From Syntrophales bacterium (GTDB lineage Bacteria; Desulfobacterota; Syntrophia; Syntrophales; UBA5619), in the NCBI GenBank assembly GCA_023229765.1, contig JALNYO010000047.1, forward strand, positions 1-25,316: 25,316 nt of DNA, in the 5' to 3' direction. The notes under the pieces were generated by a model. That model was not told the DNA's origin, made no database searches, and worked only from the letters and a program-made list of their open reading frames with translations. Shown here in pieces: positions 22,038 through 25,316 of the stretch. A program made the position numbers and the translations under genes. The first letter of the stretch is position 1; every line of letters starts with the position of its first letter.

Positions 22038-23273
22038 ATGAAAGCAGACAAACTGTCAAAACAGGATGGATTTATCCTCGTAGTGAGCTTGCTCATGCTG
22101 GCAGTTTTAATTGTCATTGCCACTGTAGCTGTAATGATGACCACGACGGATATAAAGCTGACCAGCAGTTTTAATGCCAAAAAAAAGGCCTTTTATGCCG
22201 CCGAGGCGGGCGTGGAGGAGGCAAGGGCCCGCATGCGTCTAGGCGCCGCCAACCCCATCAATGATAATCATCCGGGGGAAACCGCCTGGTCGGCTTATAT
22301 AGGTTTATCGACCCGAGCGCAGAATATGGGGTATAACAACTTGAACGCCATGCATATCCTGGTCCCCAGTGAACAGCCGGACATGGATTATGTTGTCAAG
22401 ATCGTCCACCAGACGGATGGCTCCGGCAATATCCTCTACTGGGGCGATGCCAATCAAGACGGCGTCAATGAACGCACAGCGACACCCGGCCCCGGCCTCC
22501 GGAATATCTATCTGGTGAGCAGCGAGGAAACCTATGCCAATGCAACCCGAAACATCGAGGCGGAAATGGCCAGAGTGCCCCCTGTCAATACGCCGGCAGC
22601 GCTGTATGTGAATGCGGCGACGGCGGTTAAGGGATCGAGCACCCATATTATCGGCACGGATGCCTGCGGAGGAACTGACTTGGCAGGCATCGCAAGTTCC
22701 AAGCCTGACGGGACCATTGCCTCCAGCGGTAGCCCAACAATTATTGGCGCCCCCAGCATAACCTATGGCTCAACGGTCATAAATGTCGCGAATATGATCA
22801 ACACCTATAAAGGCATGGCCAATTTTTCCTATGTTGTAAACAACGCTAGCCATACGGCCTCGACGACGCCCGGCCCCGGTCAGGGTTGGGGTACGCCCAT
22901 CGCCGGAGCGGATTTGCAATCCCCCTCATCCTGCAACGTTCACAATATCGTCTATTACAACACGGAGGGCACGGACATACAGCTAAGCGGCGGCGTTTCC
23001 GGTTGCGGCATGCTGCTCGTGGAGGGGAATCTGAAAATGGTCGGCGGTTTTTCCTGGTATGGCCTGATCTTGACTACAGGCTCCATGACCCTTCTGGGCG
23101 GGGGCGACAAGAATATTACGGGGTCCGTGCTTTCCGGCAGTTCCGCTAGCAATGCCGAAGATGATGTCATCGGCGGCAATACCAATATAATCTATTGCAG
23201 CTCGGCAGTACAGGATCAGACCAACTTCCTGCCCTTGCAGCTTCTTAGCTGGAAGGACAAGCCTGTCCCCTGA
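22038..23273 (+). CDS. pilX: PilX-like type IV pilus assembly protein
   Basis: 411 residues. The PilX_N pattern is clear: DGFILVVSLLMLAVLIVIATVAV followed by FNAKKKAFYAAEAGVEEARARM. Glu5 is missing, as usual in PilX-type proteins. The remaining 330 residues are much longer than classic PilX and end in a glycine-rich, short-strand region (SGGVSGCGMLLVEGNLKMVG, then GDKNITGSVLSGSS), which looks like a repetitive beta structure. Two cysteines (C in DACGG and CNVHN) and one in SGCGM may form disulfides. It is likely a pilus-tip or priming subunit. No pilY1 or pilE follows in the window. Confidence 0.8.
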   Translation: MKADKLSKQDGFILVVSLLMLAVLIVIATVAVMMTTTDIKLTSSFNAKKKAFYAAEAGVEEARARMRLGAANPINDNHPGETAWSAYIGLSTRAQNMGYNNLNAMHILVPSEQPDMDYVVKIVHQTDGSGNILYWGDANQDGVNERTATPGPGLRNIYLVSSEETYANATRNIEAEMARVPPVNTPAALYVNAATAVKGSSTHIIGTDACGGTDLAGIASSKPDGTIASSGSPTIIGAPSITYGSTVINVANMINTYKGMANFSYVVNNASHTASTTPGPGQGWGTPIAGADLQSPSSCNVHNIVYYNTEGTDIQLSGGVSGCGMLLVEGNLKMVGGFSWYGLILTTGSMTLLGGGDKNITGSVLSGSSASNAEDDVIGGNTNIIYCSSAVQDQTNFLPLQLLSWKDKPVP

Positions 23274-23470
23274 TAAATATGCAACTATTTCGCTTTTCAT
23301 AGAGGATTGCGCGGATAAATTGACTGGTCTGGCGCTGAAGTAACTTGGCGCAGCGGGGCATAAACGCTGATTGGCACAGCACAAGCAACGGCTGATTCCG
23401 ACCTTTTGTGTCAATATCTTTTTGCTTTTTCGAAAACGATTCCCTTCATCACAGCTTCACAAAACGGTCA
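23274..23470. other. Intergenic stretch between pilX and arsC
   Basis: No gene or convincing terminator hairpin was seen. A sequence resembling GEMM-type RNA elements was considered and not supported. Confidence 0.3.
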
Positions 23471-23498
23471 TTGTTTTGTAACAATAATTTGTTATAAT
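23471..23498 (+). promoter_or_regulatory. Possible promoter of arsC
   Basis: TTGTTT (23471-23476), 16 bp, TATAAT (23493-23498). The transcript would pass through the 76-bp element at 23568 before reaching arsC. No ArsR operator pattern was identified with confidence. Confidence 0.55.
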
Positions 23499-23567
23499 CC
23501 ACGGAAGTCAGAAGAGACTGGCTTTTTGCCGACAACGTCCAAGTGAGACTTCACAGATAACATGAGA

Positions 23568-23643
23568 GAGCCAATTGCAAAACTCCCAACGCTGTCATTC
23601 CCGCGACGCTTTCGGGAATGACAAATGGTTTTGCAATTGCCTC
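23568..23643. mobile_element. MITE-like inverted-repeat element, copy C (short form)
   Basis: A 76-bp form with GAGCCAATTGCAAAACTCC at the left and the complement of GAGGCAATTGCAAAACC at the right. The interior CTGTCATTCCCGCGACGC and TCGGGAATGACA pair almost completely, so the whole element folds as one hairpin. It ends 14 bp before the arsC ATG. No clear target duplication is seen (GAGA versus ACAA). Confidence 0.7.
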
Positions 23644-23657
23644 ACAAGGGAGAAACA

Positions 23658-24083
23658 ATGGAAAAAGAAAAAGTCCTTTTTGTATGCGTTCACAACAGTG
23701 CCCGCAGCCAGATGGCCGAAGCCCTGATGAATCACCTGTGCGGCGACCGTTTTGAGGCGAAAAGCGCCGGACTGGACCCGGGATTGCTGAACCCCCTTGT
23801 CGTCACGGCAATGGCGGAGATCGGCATCGACATTTCCGGGAACAAGACCAAAGGCGTTTTTGACTTCTTCCGGACGGACGAGCTGTTTTCGCTAGTAGTC
23901 ACCGTCTGTGACGAGGCCAGCGCCGAGCGCTGCCCCCTTTTCCCCGGCATCTCCAAGCGCCTCCACTGGGGGTTCCCCGACCCATCCCAGCTTTCCGGCA
24001 CACAGGAAGAAAAGCTGGACGCCATCCGCAAAATAAGAGACGACATCAAAAACAGAATCATGGAGCTCTGCGCAACACGCTGA
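23658..24083 (+). CDS. arsC: Arsenate reductase, thioredoxin-coupled type
   Basis: 141 residues of the low-molecular-weight phosphatase fold. The P-loop is C10-VHNSA-R16 (FVCVHNSARSQMAEALMN), the redox cysteines are C84 (VTVCDEA) and C92 (ERCPLFPG), and the general acid is in FPDPS (D108). Three cysteines identify the ArsC family that reduces arsenate to arsenite with thioredoxin. The ATG at 23658 has GGGAG upstream; the frame before it is part of repeat element C. No arsB/acr3 or arsR lies in the window, so export must be encoded elsewhere. Confidence 0.88.
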   Translation: MEKEKVLFVCVHNSARSQMAEALMNHLCGDRFEAKSAGLDPGLLNPLVVTAMAEIGIDISGNKTKGVFDFFRTDELFSLVVTVCDEASAERCPLFPGISKRLHWGFPDPSQLSGTQEEKLDAIRKIRDDIKNRIMELCATR

Positions 24084-24113
24084 CGGAAAAACACAGCCAC
24101 CCTTTCCATCAGG

Positions 24114-24929
24114 CTATGCGCGCAATGCCCGCCAGGTGTTCTTCTGGAGGAAGCTGCCTGCAACGCCTCCCTCCATCTCCTGAAACATTTTCAGCGGGAC
24201 GGCAAAGGAAAACAGATTTCTGCCGAGCTGTTTCTTCAGATTATTCCTCGCGGAGAGGTCGGTAAGGCCGACCACCGCCCGGGGATTGTCCGACTGCGCT
24301 TCCCGGTAGGGGTAAATGCCGATGGTCTGGCATCCCGCGGCATACGGGATGATCGCGTTCTCATTTCCCTTTCTCCCGTAATTGGCCAAAATTACCAGGG
24401 CGGAAAGCTGCTCCGGGTCGGCAAGAAAGATAATTACCTCGGGCTGCTCTTTTTCCAGATCCACATCGTCCAGGGATTTAAAAATCACATACCTTGCAGG
24501 AACCTGCATGATGGGCAGGTTGTTGACAAACTCCTTCGCCTGCTCAGGCGATTTAAGAAAGCCCTCGCCCTGAAGGAAATCTTCGAGCAAATCCTTCTCG
24601 ACAAAGGGCGCCAATTGCCTGGCCACTGCCTGGCCAGTTGCTGATTGTTCATTCCCCGTTGACAAAAAACGGCAGAAGCATTCGATTCCCCCGGGAAAAT
24701 TAAGGTACTGGTTGCCGAAACCCAGACCGATTCCCCCTCCCCAGCAGCCATATGTTTTCTCATCGAAGGCTGCCGCCTTCCCTTTAGCCGCGCTGGCCAG
24801 CATCCACATGACGCAGCCCCATTTGCCTTCCTTAAATCCCAGTGAATCCGCCTGTTTTTCGTCAGCCCAGAGAATGGCCACGGGGGGATATGCCAGTTTC
24901 AGGGCAGCCGCAATTTTGCTTTCCATCAT
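24114..24929 (-). CDS. DUF169 family protein
   Basis: 271 residues matching the DUF169 pattern: YPPVAILWADEKQ near the N-terminus, WGCVMWMLASAAKGKAAAFD, the glycine-rich YGCWGGGIGLGF and, near the C-terminus, IPYAAGCQTIGIYPYRE. Several conserved cysteines (in GCVMW, YGCWGG, ECFCRF and AGCQ) suggest metal or cofactor binding. The biochemical role is unknown; family members are frequent in anaerobes and methanogens. The start at 24929 (MMESKI) has AAGGAG 6 nt upstream. It converges with arsC, 30 bp between stops. Confidence 0.75.
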   Translation of the reverse strand: MMESKIAAALKLAYPPVAILWADEKQADSLGFKEGKWGCVMWMLASAAKGKAAAFDEKTYGCWGGGIGLGFGNQYLNFPGGIECFCRFLSTGNEQSATGQAVARQLAPFVEKDLLEDFLQGEGFLKSPEQAKEFVNNLPIMQVPARYVIFKSLDDVDLEKEQPEVIIFLADPEQLSALVILANYGRKGNENAIIPYAAGCQTIGIYPYREAQSDNPRAVVGLTDLSARNNLKKQLGRNLFSFAVPLKMFQEMEGGVAGSFLQKNTWRALRA

Positions 24930-25048
24930 CCATTTCTCCTTTCTCATAAAATTCCCGTTCTGAAAGCCCCTCCTGACCACGGTGAATTTGTTCTCCGCAC
25001 AAGTATTAAAGCAAGCATCACACCGCTAATAATATTGAATTTACAAAC

Positions 25049-25222
25049 GAGCCAATTGCAAAACTCCCAACGCTGTCATTCCCGCGACGCTTCTGGGCGG
25101 GAAAACGAAGTTTAATGTTCATAATCCAGTTTTTAACTATTTGAAATCATGGATGCCCGACAAAAACATTGTGTACATTAAGCTCCGCTTTCGGGCATGA
25201 CACGGAGTTTTGCAATTACCTC
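25049..25222. mobile_element. MITE-like inverted-repeat element, copy D
   Basis: A 174-bp form, the longest in the window, with both terminal repeats (GAGCCAATTGCAAAACTCC and the complement of GAGGTAATTGCAAAACTCC). It is flanked by a 4-bp direct repeat AAAC. Nearly identical to copy A, with an extra 20 bp or so near the right end. The stretch 24930-25048 before it shows no gene. Confidence 0.75.
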
Positions 25223-25225
25223 AAA

Positions 25226-25316
25226 CTATTGGGCCATAGCGGAAGAGGCCACGGCGGCAATGATCGCGGCGCCGATGCCCGATCCGTCATGAACAGCCTT
25301 AATGCTGATTCGGGCC
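25226..25316 (-). CDS. C-terminal end of a hexokinase-like sugar kinase (partial)
   Basis: The last 29 residues are visible and run off the window: ISIKAVHDGSGIGAAIIAAV then ASSAMAQ. The D-G-S-G-x-G-A-A pattern matches the C-terminus of hexokinases, where it contributes to the nucleotide site. Family assignment from so short a piece is tentative. The stop codon is only 3 bp from element D. Confidence 0.45.
   Translation of the reverse strand, partial: ARISIKAVHDGSGIGAAIIAAVASSAMAQ

Noticed and set aside
23330..23405. Possible cyclic-di-GMP (GEMM) riboswitch after pilX
   Set aside because: GGCGCAGCGGGGCATAAACG looks loosely similar, but the conserved tetraloop-receptor and ACGCAAAGC elements are missing, and the position after an operon is wrong.
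1..25316. CRISPR arrays and cas genes
   Set aside because: No regularly spaced direct repeats and no Cas motifs were seen; the only repeats are the dispersed inverted-repeat elements, the tRNA-Glu copy and the intragenic 33-bp pair.

Overview
The window looks like the chromosome of a Gram-negative, probably anaerobic bacterium of the former Deltaproteobacteria (Desulfobacterota, Syntrophales-like). This is an inference. It rests on the mix of PilV/PilW/PilX minor pilins, DUF1566 and dockerin-like surface protein, a beta-CASP RNase, a DUF169 protein and abundant short AATTGCAAAAC-ended repeats, in a core of roughly 55-58% GC. No rRNA or taxonomic marker settles it.

Bases 1-3.7 kb are the remains of a chromosomal integron. 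A frameshifted and C-terminally truncated integron integrase gene (+ strand) faces away from two gene cassettes on the - strand. The first cassette carries an AT-rich NucS-like PD-(D/E)XK nuclease. The second carries a RelE/HigB-type toxin with an XRE-type antitoxin and its own promoter. The cassette boundaries can be read base by base: the first cassette begins with TTAGAGC and ends in an attC whose R'' is GCTCTAAC. The second begins with TTCGCCG, and its R'' (CGGCGA..) is cut by the 3' end of a group IIC-type intron running opposite to the cassettes. That intron's reverse transcriptase is itself interrupted, just after the YADD position, by the 3' end of a second group II intron (a nested intron).

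Bases 3.7-14.4 kb are mainly housekeeping: a periplasmic cyclophilin, tRNA-Ser(CGA), tadA, a TonB-like protein convergent with a beta-CASP metallo-hydrolase, a 1294-residue secreted multidomain protein (Kelch, DUF1566, PKD-like, dockerin-like), gltX and tRNA-Glu(CTC). Small inverted-repeat elements (MITE-like; four copies in the window) sit in the gaps.

Bases 14.44-19.25 kb form a compact islet bounded on the left by tRNA-Glu and on the right by a 45-nt copy of its 3' end (43/45 identical). It holds a 970-residue primase (TOTE-type AEP) / SF2 helicase / phospholipase-D-like protein, an 84-residue companion of unknown function, and a VapBC-type toxin-antitoxin pair. No integrase is present. 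This is the best candidate for an undescribed anti-element or conflict system in the window.

Bases 19.4-25.3 kb contain an isoprenylcysteine methyltransferase-like membrane protein, then a CRP-family regulator divergent from a pilV-pilW-pilX operon. Two perfect TGTGA-N6-TCACA operators lie between them, one placed as for class I activation of the pilin promoter. A thioredoxin-type arsC, whose leader contains one of the short elements, a DUF169 protein, another element and the C-terminus of a hexokinase-like protein follow.
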